This document shows positions 6,667 to 14,628 of a stretch of 20,219 nucleotides of DNA, piece after piece. This DNA comes from Promethearchaeota archaeon (lineage in GTDB: Archaea > Asgardarchaeota > Lokiarchaeia > Sigynarchaeales > SOKP01). Made by a program: the position numbers and the translations under genes. Position 1 is the first letter of the stretch. Each line of letters begins with the position of its first letter. The notes under the pieces were generated by a model. It had not been told where the DNA came from, ran no database searches, and saw nothing but the letters and a program-made list of their open reading frames with translations. The stretch spans positions 1-20,219 of the forward strand of contig DAOUUT010000027.1 of the NCBI GenBank assembly GCA_030668025.1, in the 5' to 3' direction.

Positions 6667-7806
6667 ATGAATAATAATGAACTTAAAGAAGAAAAAGAAA
6701 TTGAAGCAATTAAATTAATTGATATAGCCGAAACTTTAGCTGATAAAGGAGAAGGCGAAAAAGCTATAGAAGAATACGAGAAAGCAGCCCAACTTTATCT
6801 TGATATTGGAGGTTATATCAAATTAGATGAATTATATATAAGAATAATCCAACTTATTTCCCAATTCAAAAACAATATTCAAGCAATATATCGCCTAAAA
6901 TCGATAATCCGTAAAACTGAAGAATTAAATTTATACGAGATATCAGCAAAGTTACTAGTCCAATTAGGTAATATCTCTTTTAGAATGAAAGATTGGGAAA
7001 CTGCTGGTGAAAGTTGGAATAAAGCTGGGGATTATTTTTATAAATCTGATCCTGAAGATTATAATAGTTTAGCTTCGGTCCTTTTATTGAAAGCGGGGCA
7101 ATCATTTGAGCGGTCTCATATAACAAAAGATTTAGGCAAACAATTAATTTTGAAGGCGGTAATGAGAATCAATAAGTTTGATGAATTATATCAACAAGAA
7201 GAAAAACAAGCACAAAATTTAATTATCAACAAAGACTTTGAAGCTGCTGCAGATAAATTTTATACTATAGCTACTTATTTTAAACAATCAAGGGATAACT
7301 TAGGAGATTTATTCGATGAGGAAGAATCTCAAGAGACGATGCTTAACGCTAAAGCTAGATTTATTCATTTTGTCGCGGAATATCAAACACTCTCAGCAAT
7401 ATGCCTAACAGCTACTAAAAACCCGAATATAAAAAAAAAAATCGAAGAAATTGGAAGTAGTTCAATTGAGCTCTTTAAAGAATCGATATCATTGCTTAAA
7501 GAATATTTGAAAAATATAAAAAAAGATTTTGATAGGGAAATCATATTAAGAATTACATTCGACACAATGTTGTTAGCTATTATCCAAACCATTTTACGTG
7601 TTGAGGAAATAAATTGTACTGGATATCTCCTAAATGATCTCGAAGAAAACAAAACTCTAATTAAAGAGCTGAAAAAAAGTCCGTATTTCAAAATTGTAAG
7701 AAAAATTGAAAAAGCTGGTTTAACCGATACTTTAAACGACATTCAAAAAGTAAATTTAGGACATTTTGAAAAAATTAAAAATACATTAGTTTCTCACTTT
7801 AAGTGA
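6667..7806 (+). CDS. TPR-like/alpha-solenoid helical repeat protein (SNAP-like)
   Basis: A 379-residue protein, predicted almost entirely helical and highly charged. Residues about 15-50 match a TPR-like helix pair (ADKGEGEKAIEEYEKAAQLY), and residues about 95-130 match another (MKDWETAGESWNKAGDYFYKS); weaker helical repeats follow to about residue 260. Spacing of Ala, Tyr and Gly resembles TPR or alpha-SNAP-type scaffolds. No signal peptide, membrane segment or enzymatic motif is visible, so a cytosolic protein-protein scaffold role is likely. AGGAAAG at 6653-6659 is a fair ribosome-binding site for ATG 6667. It has its own upstream region and converges on the ArsR-family gene. A specific partner cannot be named. 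Confidence 0.75.
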   Translation: MNNNELKEEKEIEAIKLIDIAETLADKGEGEKAIEEYEKAAQLYLDIGGYIKLDELYIRIIQLISQFKNNIQAIYRLKSIIRKTEELNLYEISAKLLVQLGNISFRMKDWETAGESWNKAGDYFYKSDPEDYNSLASVLLLKAGQSFERSHITKDLGKQLILKAVMRINKFDELYQQEEKQAQNLIINKDFEAAADKFYTIATYFKQSRDNLGDLFDEEESQETMLNAKARFIHFVAEYQTLSAICLTATKNPNIKKKIEEIGSSSIELFKESISLLKEYLKNIKKDFDREIILRITFDTMLLAIIQTILRVEEINCTGYLLNDLEENKTLIKELKKSPYFKIVRKIEKAGLTDTLNDIQKVNLGHFEKIKNTLVSHFK

Positions 7807-7849
7807 TTTTATTTCTCAATTAAGTGATTTCTTCATGTAAAAGAAGAAA
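7799..7849. terminator. Direct repeat and hairpin between convergent genes
   Basis: Between the TPR-like gene and the convergent ArsR-family gene, TTAAGTGATTT occurs twice (7799-7809, overlapping the stop codon, and 7820-7830). TTTCTTC (7828-7834) can pair with GAAGAAA (7843-7849) around an 8-base loop. A bidirectional terminator role is possible but not proven. Confidence 0.3.
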
Positions 7850-7858
7850 ATAGGACAG

Positions 7859-8245
7859 TTAGAATTTTATTACTACTTTTTCGAATTTCAATTTGCTAAT
7901 TTTTCGAACTCCGTGCTGACCAGAACAATATTCACAATAAATTAAATCCGCCTCCTGTAGTTTTTTAACTTGGGCAGAAATATTAGCTTCGGTCATTTCT
8001 AAAATTTTAGCGATATCAGAAACATCCAACCCTTCCTTTGAACTTTGGATTCGGTAAAGGATCCGGCGTCTCGTCGCTGAAGAGAGTGCTTTTGCAACCT
8101 TTTCGATCTGTTTGTCAGATCCTATTGCGATCAGATTATGATTTTTATCAAACAATTCTAATTCTAATGGTCCATGGATTTCTGATTTTTTTAAATCTGA
8201 ATTTATTAATTCAGAACCGGATAAATTTGTTTCGCTCATCTCCAT
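7859..8245 (-). CDS. ArsR-family winged-helix transcriptional regulator
   Basis: A 128-residue DNA-binding protein. Residues about 48-125 form a winged helix-turn-helix: ALSSATRRRILYRI (53-66, the ArsR-type first helix), VSDIAKILEMTEANISAQVKKLQEADLI (75-102, the HTH) and a beta-wing. The wing carries C104-x2-C107-x3-H111, which could bind a metal or sense redox; this is inference. The first ~45 residues are polar and look like a flexible tail plus a short beta region. The frame opens at ATG 8245; ATG 8239, the third codon, is an alternative start. No obvious target gene is adjacent in an operon, since it converges on the TPR-like gene and faces the long 8246-8862 spacer. Confidence 0.85.
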   Translation of the reverse strand: MEMSETNLSGSELINSDLKKSEIHGPLELELFDKNHNLIAIGSDKQIEKVAKALSSATRRRILYRIQSSKEGLDVSDIAKILEMTEANISAQVKKLQEADLIYCEYCSGQHGVRKISKLKFEKVVIKF

Positions 8246-8862
8246 AATAATTTTTCAATCCTAAACAAATTTTTTAAGTCTTTTTTTATTTTGGAATACA
8301 TTAATACAAAATATATTTCGGCTTTTAAGTCTATTTCATTATTCATTTAATAACTTTTTACTATAAAAGTTACTATTTACTACATTTTATACCATATAAT
8401 ATAGTTAAAATAAAATTCTTTAAAATAGTTTATTCTTCAAGGTACTATTCAATTATTTGGAAATCTTTCTTAATCTCTTTGATTTATAATTATAATAAAA
8501 TCATTTTTTAACTATTTTAAATTATTGACCATTACTTTTAATCAAAAGGTTGTTTATTTAATATATTACATTTTAAAACGATATTAAAAAATCAACTAAT
8601 TGTTATTAATGTCAAAATAATTTAACAAAATTTCGAAACTACTAGTTGTTGTTTTAGGATCTGAGCAATTGAGCACTATTACACAGATAAAATGTTACAT
8701 TTCTCGTGAAATAAGCGAAGAGATAAGAGCTCATAATTTGCCAAAAATTTCCCACTTAATTATCCCAAAAATACATTAATTAAAATACAAGAATTACAAT
8801 ATTAACATATAATGTTAAATGCATACAAAAACTACAATTGAGGAAATAAAAGGCGATCTTAA
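8246..8862. other. 617-bp AT-rich intergenic region without a convincing gene
   Basis: The spacer lies between the divergent ArsR-family and ribbon-helix-helix genes, so it should hold both promoters. Visible: three closely spaced heptamers TTACTA[T/C] at 8358-8364, 8370-8376 and 8377-8383; a short open frame 8669-8779 (TTG start, 36 codons) with protein-like residues but no good start; and a perfect inverted repeat at 8802-8818. No tRNA or structured RNA was recognised. Confidence 0.5.
8802..8818. promoter_or_regulatory. Inverted repeat TTAACAT-ATA-ATGTTAA, candidate operator
   Basis: A perfect 7-bp inverted repeat with a 3-bp centre, ending 44 bases before the start of the ribbon-helix-helix gene. 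A TATA-like AATTAAAATAC (about 8778-8788) precedes it, so the repeat would lie at or near the transcription start. Ribbon-helix-helix proteins often autoregulate through such palindromes; binding here is inferred. Confidence 0.4.
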
Positions 8863-9471
8863 ATGAGCAAAATTAATGAGTCAAAAAAATCAACTAAGGT
8901 AATTACAATTAGAATTGATGAAAAATTGAACGATCATTTAGACATCATGAAGGAAAGGATGGGTATCTCGAAAACTAATTTAATAAAAAACTATTTAGAG
9001 CTTTCCAAATACTTAATTAAAAATAAAACAGCAATTCAGTCTCTAAATGACCGTGATTTGGTTGTTGTTAAAAAAAGTTTTCTAAGAAATTTAATTGAAG
9101 GACTAGAAGAAAAGGATCAAATAAACTTTGGCGATAAATTGGCGAGATTAATAAACGATATTGCAAGGATCTATGGTAAGCAAGAAGACCTACGATATAA
9201 GGTTGATTTTTGCGAAAATCTAGGATTTTTTAATAGTTTTTTTGACGATAATAATTACTTATTAACCACTAAAAAATTTGGGCCGAAAAAGTTCGTTGAA
9301 GGATTTCTATGGCGGCTATTTAAGAAAAAAGAGTTAAACTCAAATTATATTGAAGAAGAAATGAAAGGTAATAAGAGTTTACGCCAAAAATATAGAAATG
9401 AAATCAAAGAGTTGGAAATTTCTTCGTCTCATTATTCCTACAGTTTTGCGCAAATTCCTAAATTAGAGTAG
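8863..9471 (+). CDS. Ribbon-helix-helix DNA-binding protein with unrecognised C-terminal domain
   Basis: A 202-residue protein. Residues 12-19 (KVITIRID) form the beta-strand, residues 21-33 the first helix, and GISKTNLIKNYLELS (34-48) the turn and second helix of a CopG/MetJ-type ribbon-helix-helix fold. This fold dimerises and binds DNA through the strand. The remaining ~150 residues contain a helical part (about 70-110) and an aromatic-rich segment (about 120-160, including ENLGFFNSFF and FVEGFLWRLF) that I do not recognise; it may sense a ligand or contact a partner. AAGG at 8850-8853, 9 bases before ATG 8863, is a weak ribosome-binding site. The stop lies 15 bp from the end of the convergent kinase gene. 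No toxin-like partner gene is next to it, which argues against a simple antitoxin. Confidence 0.78.
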   Translation: MSKINESKKSTKVITIRIDEKLNDHLDIMKERMGISKTNLIKNYLELSKYLIKNKTAIQSLNDRDLVVVKKSFLRNLIEGLEEKDQINFGDKLARLINDIARIYGKQEDLRYKVDFCENLGFFNSFFDDNNYLLTTKKFGPKKFVEGFLWRLFKKKELNSNYIEEEMKGNKSLRQKYRNEIKELEISSSHYSYSFAQIPKLE

Positions 9472-9479
9472 AATGGAAG

Positions 9480-9486
9480 AAAAAAA
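9480..9486 (-). terminator. T7 tract directly after the kinase gene stop
   Basis: On the minus strand the TGA stop (9487-9489) is immediately followed by seven T. This fits an archaeal oligo-T terminator. It also sits in the 15-bp gap between two convergent genes. Confidence 0.45.
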
Positions 9487-11223
9487 TCAGTTTTTATCAA
9501 TAATTTCTTTTAAACCAAGGATAGGAATAATCGTATCATTTGGCCGAAAGAGAAGCTCGTAATTTAATTCGTGTAATGTTCTTTCTATTGTAAAATTATT
9601 AATTAATGTAAAGTGAAGTTTAAGTTTTTTATCGAATATTTTTCCCATTAATTTTTTCTCCCATAAATTAAGGAGGTTTAACGCCATTTCCAAAGTTTTT
9701 TGTTTTTTACTAATTTTTGACTTTCTAAAATAAAGACCAAAAAGGAATTCTTCGGGAACTTCGAATTTTTTTTTATCTACAATTTTTTTTTCAATGAAGT
9801 TAATTAGAGCGTTAAATTTAATGTAGCTCAAAGATCTTAGAAAGCTCGCTAAATCTTTTTCAATGGGGAATTTATCTTTCCTTTCTTTTTGAGAAAGTTG
9901 AGGATCTCCTTCAAAGTCGATGAAATAGAACTTATAATCACCGTTGTTTTTGTCGTATAGAATTTGTTGAAAATGGAGGTCCTGGTGAACTGGTTGTATA
10001 GTGATCTGTTCAGTTTCAAATTCAGAACGAAATTTTTCGATGATATCCTTAATATCAAGGAAAATTGAAGTAATTTTTGGCGAGTTATAAAAAGCTCCTT
10101 CAGTCTTTTTACTCGTATAATCCTGGATTTTACTTATCATGGAATTTAAATTATCCGTATAGTTTTTTAAGTAATCTTTACTATCTACCATCTCTTTTGA
10201 ATAAAGGGGATCGTCTGTTGAGATCAAAGCCTTGTGTAATTTCTTAATCTGAAATCCAATATTCTCAGAAACCTTTAGTGATTCAACACAATGTTTTTTA
10301 ATCATATTGGACATATCCTCTTTATTAAGATAGGAATAGTCGTCATTTATTCTCTTAAAAACATCATTCATCATTTTATTAACCTCGTTCCAGTAAATGT
10401 CACCGAGATTTCCAATATTTGGAACATCTTCCAGTATACCAATTGTTTCTTTACCTTGGAGTTTAATGGTTCCATATATTTTGGGCGCATTTGGAAAATT
10501 ATTTTTAACTAATACAAATAAAGTTCTCGGTTCTAAACTTCCTGAAAAATCTTTATATGATTTTAAAATGTACGAAGTAGATTCTTTATTGGCACTTTTT
10601 TTGTAAATTTTTAATGAAAATAGTAAATTTGTGGTATTTCCACCACCCAATTGTTCTAATCCATATTCATATCTTTCAGGATACAAACTAGCTTCTATGA
10701 GGTTGCGTACTTTTGTCATGTTAATTTCATCATCAAATTGCTCAGAATAAAGCTTAAGTTCCATAGACAAGGCGGGGAAGGTTTCAGTTATTTTCTTATC
10801 AAATAACATCTTTTTCCAGAAATATACGCAATGCTCCGCCTCAACAAGGTTAAGAGATATAATTTTCTCTTTTTTTTTATCATATACATTTAAAGCAACC
10901 ATTTTACTATACGTATTTTCTGTTAATTTTACAATGTTGTCGCTTGTTTTTTCCCTTGGTTCAAGGATTTCTTGAATTTTTTCGTAAGATATCATAGGTA
11001 GAAAATAAGATTTTGTATATTCTTGAGTATTAATTACGATTATTGTTAAAAAAATTCTTTCTGACACAATCTTGAAGTAGGATAGTGTGACTCTAAATGC
11101 TAAATTTGATAGCGACGATTTATCTCCAAACCATCTTCTTGAAAGAAGCCATCCTTTAAATTCATTTGAGTTAAATACTTGTTGAATCAAATTCTTATCA
11201 TAATAATTTCTCATATTCATCAT
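9487..11223 (-). CDS. Maltokinase-like sugar kinase
   Basis: A 578-residue kinase of the aminoglycoside-phosphotransferase fold. RWFGDKS (30-36) is the signature of the maltokinase N-terminal cap. The catalytic part has GGGNTTN (193-199), K221 as the likely ATP-binding Lys, the catalytic loop HQDLH (413-417) and the metal-binding DFEGD (436-440). Characterised maltokinases phosphorylate maltose with ATP to maltose 1-phosphate. This protein is longer than usual bacterial maltokinases (about 450 aa), with extra helical sequence around 280-400, so the substrate could differ. It is divergently arranged with a GH57 enzyme, supporting a role in alpha-glucan or maltose metabolism. ATG codons at 11223, 11220 and 11214 are all possible starts. 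Sugar phosphorylation is likely; the exact substrate is inferred. Confidence 0.83.
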   Translation of the reverse strand: MMNMRNYYDKNLIQQVFNSNEFKGWLLSRRWFGDKSSLSNLAFRVTLSYFKIVSERIFLTIIVINTQEYTKSYFLPMISYEKIQEILEPREKTSDNIVKLTENTYSKMVALNVYDKKKEKIISLNLVEAEHCVYFWKKMLFDKKITETFPALSMELKLYSEQFDDEINMTKVRNLIEASLYPERYEYGLEQLGGGNTTNLLFSLKIYKKSANKESTSYILKSYKDFSGSLEPRTLFVLVKNNFPNAPKIYGTIKLQGKETIGILEDVPNIGNLGDIYWNEVNKMMNDVFKRINDDYSYLNKEDMSNMIKKHCVESLKVSENIGFQIKKLHKALISTDDPLYSKEMVDSKDYLKNYTDNLNSMISKIQDYTSKKTEGAFYNSPKITSIFLDIKDIIEKFRSEFETEQITIQPVHQDLHFQQILYDKNNGDYKFYFIDFEGDPQLSQKERKDKFPIEKDLASFLRSLSYIKFNALINFIEKKIVDKKKFEVPEEFLFGLYFRKSKISKKQKTLEMALNLLNLWEKKLMGKIFDKKLKLHFTLINNFTIERTLHELNYELLFRPNDTIIPILGLKEIIDKN

Positions 11224-11403
11224 TAAGTTAATATTAATAATTATAGATAAATTTCTAACTAGCCATCTTATATATATTTTCTAAATTAAATACTATCTTA
11301 AGATTTTTGGAATTCCTTTTTGCCTATATTTTATTTACCAAATAAATTTAAAGCCATCAAATCTTAATTTTTTTATAATAAAAAAAGTTGTTATTTACTA
11401 ATT
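11224..11403. promoter_or_regulatory. Divergent promoter region, kinase / GH57 genes
   Basis: A 180-bp AT-rich spacer driving both genes. It contains the perfect palindrome ATCTTAAGAT (11295-11304), overlapping a copy of the ACTATCTTAA motif (11292-11301), and a T7-AT-A-AT-A7 palindrome (11368-11386) 17 bases before the GH57 start. AAATAAATTTAAAG (11339-11352) is a TATA candidate for GH57. Joint control of the two genes is inferred. Confidence 0.45.
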
Positions 11404-13590
11404 ATGAGCGAAATACGGATTCACCTACCTGTAGTTTTCCACTTTCACCAACCAGTAGACAATTTCGAATTTGTTATTGAGGACTGCTATGAAAAGTCAT
11501 ACAAACCCTTAATTGAGAACATTTTCAAAAATCCTGAGGTAAAGATTACTCTTCACTTTTCAGGAAACTTATTGGAATGGTTCTTAAATAATAAGCCAAA
11601 TTTTATAGAAATGTTAAAAGTTATGGCAAAAAGAGGGCAAATTGAAATAATTGGTGGGGGTTACTACGAACCGATTTTTGCAATTATACCTAATAGGGAC
11701 AAAATCGCCCAAATAAAGAAGCTATCTGATCTAATAAAAAAAGAGTTTGGATTAGATGTAAAAGGGGCTTGGTTATCAGAAAGAGTTTGGGAACCAAATT
11801 ATCCCTCGTTTTTAAGTGAAGTTGGATTGAAATATACAATCGTTGACGATAATCATTTCAGATCTACTGGAATAACTGAGAAAGATACCCTTTATTCATA
11901 CATAACTGAAGATGAGGGGAAAACGCTTAGAATCTTTCCAATTAATGAAACATTAAGATATCTAACGCCATGGAAACCCACTTACTTATCCATTGATTAT
12001 CTAAAAAACATGGCCGATGAAAAAGGAGATAGGGTTGCTCTTTTAATTTCTGACGCTGAAAAAATGGGCGTTTGGGGTACTACGCACCAATTCTGCTATG
12101 TAGAGGGGCAAGGTCATGAAGATGGAGACGAAGGAAAACCATTTATTCCAGCGTTTTTCGAACAAATTGTAAACAATAAATGGATTAAATCGATTACTCT
12201 TTCGGAGTATATGGAAGAATTTCCAGCAAGAGGATTAATATATCTACCTACAGCAAGTTATGACAAAATGGAAGAATGGGTTTTACCAACTAAAGAAAGG
12301 AAAGCTTTTGAGAAAATTAGAAAAATTCTTAGAGACGATCCGAAAAAACAGGACGAATACTTATTTATAAAGGGGGGATTTTGGCGATATTTCTTGGTTA
12401 AATATCCCGAATCTAATAACATGCACAAGAAAATGCTTTATGTGCGAGAAAAACTAATTCAAGTTGAGAAGCAGGTAAATAAAATAAAGAACGAGGAAAA
12501 TAAAAGCGAAATTAAAACTAAGATAGCGGAAGCTTGGGATGAAATATATAAAGCGCAATGTAACGATAGTTACTGGCATGGATTATTCGGGGGTGTTTAT
12601 TTGCAATTCTTGCGGTTTTCCGTGTATGTTCACCTTATTAACGCTGAAAATATTATAGATCTCTTGAATTCAGAAATCTACTCCATTGCAAACAAATATA
12701 TCTCAATTTCTCCCATAGATTTCAATAAAGACAGTAAAATGGATGTTATAATAGAATCTAACATATTAAACCTATATATAAACCCCTCGGATGGAGGGAC
12801 TATATTTGAATTAGATTATAAACCAAAATCTTATAATCTTTTAAATACTTTAACCAGGTGGCCTGAAGCGTATCACGATGACGACGAAATAGATAAAGAC
12901 GAGGTAATGGTTGATCGTTATAAGAAAAGCATGTTGCGAACTAGATTTTTTCAAAACGATATATCGCTCAAACAACTTGAAACTGATCAATATTACGAAT
13001 TCGGAACATTTACTGACGGGGAATTTAAAGTTATTAGAAATGAAAAAGATGGGAAATCCGCTATATTAGAATTAGAACTGCTTGGAACGGTAAAAGATCC
13101 AGAATCCGGTAAGCGCTACCCTTGTAGGATCCTTAAGATAATCGAGGTTGAGGAAAATCAGATTGTTATTACAATAAAAGGTAATTTTCAAAAAATTTCT
13201 GGAGAAGAAGAGGTGTTAAAAAGGATACTAGAAAAATTATATTTAGGCGTAGACCTTCCTTTCTTTTTCAACGGTGATCCTAATAAATTTGAATGGGAAA
13301 GTAACCAAGTTTTGTTTATAGAGGGAAATAAAAATCCACTATTAAAATCATTTGAATACTCCGGTCACCATTTTAAAGCTTACGACGAATCTTATAAGTT
13401 GAACTTTGAATATTCGTTTTCTAGTCAAATTAAAGCGGATACAGATTCCATAAAAATATATAAATTTCCGATAATTGCATACGCGTTTACTGACGAGGGT
13501 TATAAAAAGATATATCAAGGGATAAATGTCCTACCTCGATTTAAACTTAAGAAAATTTTTGAGTATGAAATTAGTATTAACATCAAATAA
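11404..13590 (+). CDS. Glycoside hydrolase family 57, 4-alpha-glucanotransferase/alpha-amylase type
   Basis: A 728-residue enzyme acting on alpha-1,4-glucans. All GH57 motifs are present: HFHQP (13-17); GGGYYEP (84-90); WLSERVWEP (123-131) with catalytic nucleophile E126; SDAEKMGVW (216-224) with the acid/base D217; and QCNDSYWHGLFGG (385-397). The positions of E126 and D217 match closely those of Thermococcus litoralis 4-alpha-glucanotransferase (E123, D214), and the C-terminal half (about 430-728) looks like the beta-sandwich domains of that group. So glucanotransferase is the best guess; alpha-amylase is possible. No signal peptide is seen, suggesting cytoplasmic glucan (glycogen-like) turnover. 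ATG 11404 is a clean start. The divergent maltokinase-like gene supports a shared pathway. Confidence 0.92.
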   Translation: MSEIRIHLPVVFHFHQPVDNFEFVIEDCYEKSYKPLIENIFKNPEVKITLHFSGNLLEWFLNNKPNFIEMLKVMAKRGQIEIIGGGYYEPIFAIIPNRDKIAQIKKLSDLIKKEFGLDVKGAWLSERVWEPNYPSFLSEVGLKYTIVDDNHFRSTGITEKDTLYSYITEDEGKTLRIFPINETLRYLTPWKPTYLSIDYLKNMADEKGDRVALLISDAEKMGVWGTTHQFCYVEGQGHEDGDEGKPFIPAFFEQIVNNKWIKSITLSEYMEEFPARGLIYLPTASYDKMEEWVLPTKERKAFEKIRKILRDDPKKQDEYLFIKGGFWRYFLVKYPESNNMHKKMLYVREKLIQVEKQVNKIKNEENKSEIKTKIAEAWDEIYKAQCNDSYWHGLFGGVYLQFLRFSVYVHLINAENIIDLLNSEIYSIANKYISISPIDFNKDSKMDVIIESNILNLYINPSDGGTIFELDYKPKSYNLLNTLTRWPEAYHDDDEIDKDEVMVDRYKKSMLRTRFFQNDISLKQLETDQYYEFGTFTDGEFKVIRNEKDGKSAILELELLGTVKDPESGKRYPCRILKIIEVEENQIVITIKGNFQKISGEEEVLKRILEKLYLGVDLPFFFNGDPNKFEWESNQVLFIEGNKNPLLKSFEYSGHHFKAYDESYKLNFEYSFSSQIKADTDSIKIYKFPIIAYAFTDEGYKKIYQGINVLPRFKLKKIFEYEISINIK

Positions 13591-13706
13591 GATTTTTCTT
13601 TACTTATCTACAGATCTGTATAATAACTTATCAAAATGTAAGCTTTAAATATATTAAATCCTAATATCAAATATAGTTCATAATCTTTACTCTGGTTCTG
13701 AATATT

Positions 13707-13847
13707 ATGGGATATTATAAAAACGGGAAAAAAAACGGCTTTACATATTCAAATGGATCTCTAAAGAAAGAGATTGATAATAATGAATTTGTTAAAAATA
13801 TCCGTAAAAAACTGATGGCGAAGAGAGTAAAAGAAAGTTCTTCTTAG
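13707..13847 (+). CDS. Possible small lysine-rich protein
   Basis: A 46-codon frame from ATG to TAG encoding a basic peptide (MGYYKNGKKNGFTYSNGSL at the start, then a Lys/Arg-rich helix and SSS at the end). It sits alone in the 308-bp gap between GH57 and the convergent pcm gene. A TATA-like TTTAAATATATT lies near 13645-13656, about 50 bases upstream. The composition looks protein-like and basic, perhaps nucleic-acid binding, but I recognise no family. Conservation would be needed to call it real. Confidence 0.4.
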   Translation: MGYYKNGKKNGFTYSNGSLKKEIDNNEFVKNIRKKLMAKRVKESSS

Positions 13848-13898
13848 TATTGTTCTTTCTAATATTCTTAATTCTAAAAACTGTAAGTAATCATAAAA

Positions 13899-14570
13899 TT
13901 AATCAAATCCATATTTACCAATTAAAGGAACAAATCTAACTCCAGTAATCTTCTCGTAATCAAAATCTTTTCCTTTTTTAGAAATTATATAGAGATCTTG
14001 ACCCAATTCTTTAGAACCGGCAGGAATGCAAAGAATTCCCCCCTCTTTTAATTGTTTTTTTAAGGGAGGAGGTATTTTTTTAGGAGATGATGCAGTTACT
14101 AAAATTTTATCGTAAGGTGCTTTTTCTGGATATCCTAACGTACCGTCCCCTCGTATAACCGTAACAACATCTCCGTAACCCGTATTAGTTAAACTTTCTT
14201 CAGCTCTATCTGCTAACTCTAAGTGTCGTTCTATTGTGTATACATGTCCGGGATTTTGTGAACTCTTTGGGGCAATAATCTCTGCACACAAAGCGGCGTG
14301 ATATCCTGAACCTGTTCCAATCTCTAGAACTTTATCACCTTCCTTTAGCTTTAACAACTCACACATCATTGCGTTCATGTGTGGAGCGCTAATAGTTTGC
14401 GACTTACCTATGGAAAGTGGAGAATCTATATAAGCCGAAGATATGGCACCTTCAGGTAAAAATTTATGGCGGGGGACTTTTAACATTGCCTTAATTACAT
14501 TCGGTTTGGTCAAAATATTTCGCTTTTTAAGGTTTTCTACTAAATTTTTCCTTTTTTCTTCAAATTCCAT
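13899..14570 (-). CDS. pcm: Protein-L-isoaspartate O-methyltransferase
   Basis: A 223-residue SAM-dependent enzyme that methylates L-isoaspartyl residues in damaged proteins and so starts their repair. Visible: the substrate-binding region with VPRHKFLPE (32-40) and GKSQTISAPHM (55-65), the family hallmark; SAM motif I VLEIGTGSGY (81-90); an acidic position in YTIERH (post-I); and VRGDG-like IRGDGTLGY. Length is normal for the family. It lies 58 bp downstream of the U32-family gene on the same strand, so the two are probably co-transcribed. ATG 14570 opens the frame. Confidence 0.95.
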   Translation of the reverse strand: MEFEEKRKNLVENLKKRNILTKPNVIKAMLKVPRHKFLPEGAISSAYIDSPLSIGKSQTISAPHMNAMMCELLKLKEGDKVLEIGTGSGYHAALCAEIIAPKSSQNPGHVYTIERHLELADRAEESLTNTGYGDVVTVIRGDGTLGYPEKAPYDKILVTASSPKKIPPPLKKQLKEGGILCIPAGSKELGQDLYIISKKGKDFDYEKITGVRFVPLIGKYGFD

Positions 14571-14628
14571 AAAAAATCTCCGCCTTAATCCATTATTTAT
14601 TATTGATTTTTAATTTAAAACATTTGAT

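Noticed and set aside
7383..7742. Minus-strand 119-residue hydrophobic frame opposite the TPR-like gene
   Set aside because: Antisense reading of Lys/Glu/Ile-rich codons yields Phe/Leu/Ser-rich hydrophobic sequence by itself; it is a shadow, not a membrane protein.
8246..8862. tRNA, CRISPR, attachment site or origin in the long spacer
   Set aside because: No cloverleaf with a GTTCRA-type T-loop, no regularly spaced repeats, no integrase and no iterated origin-type motifs were found beyond the weak heptamers.
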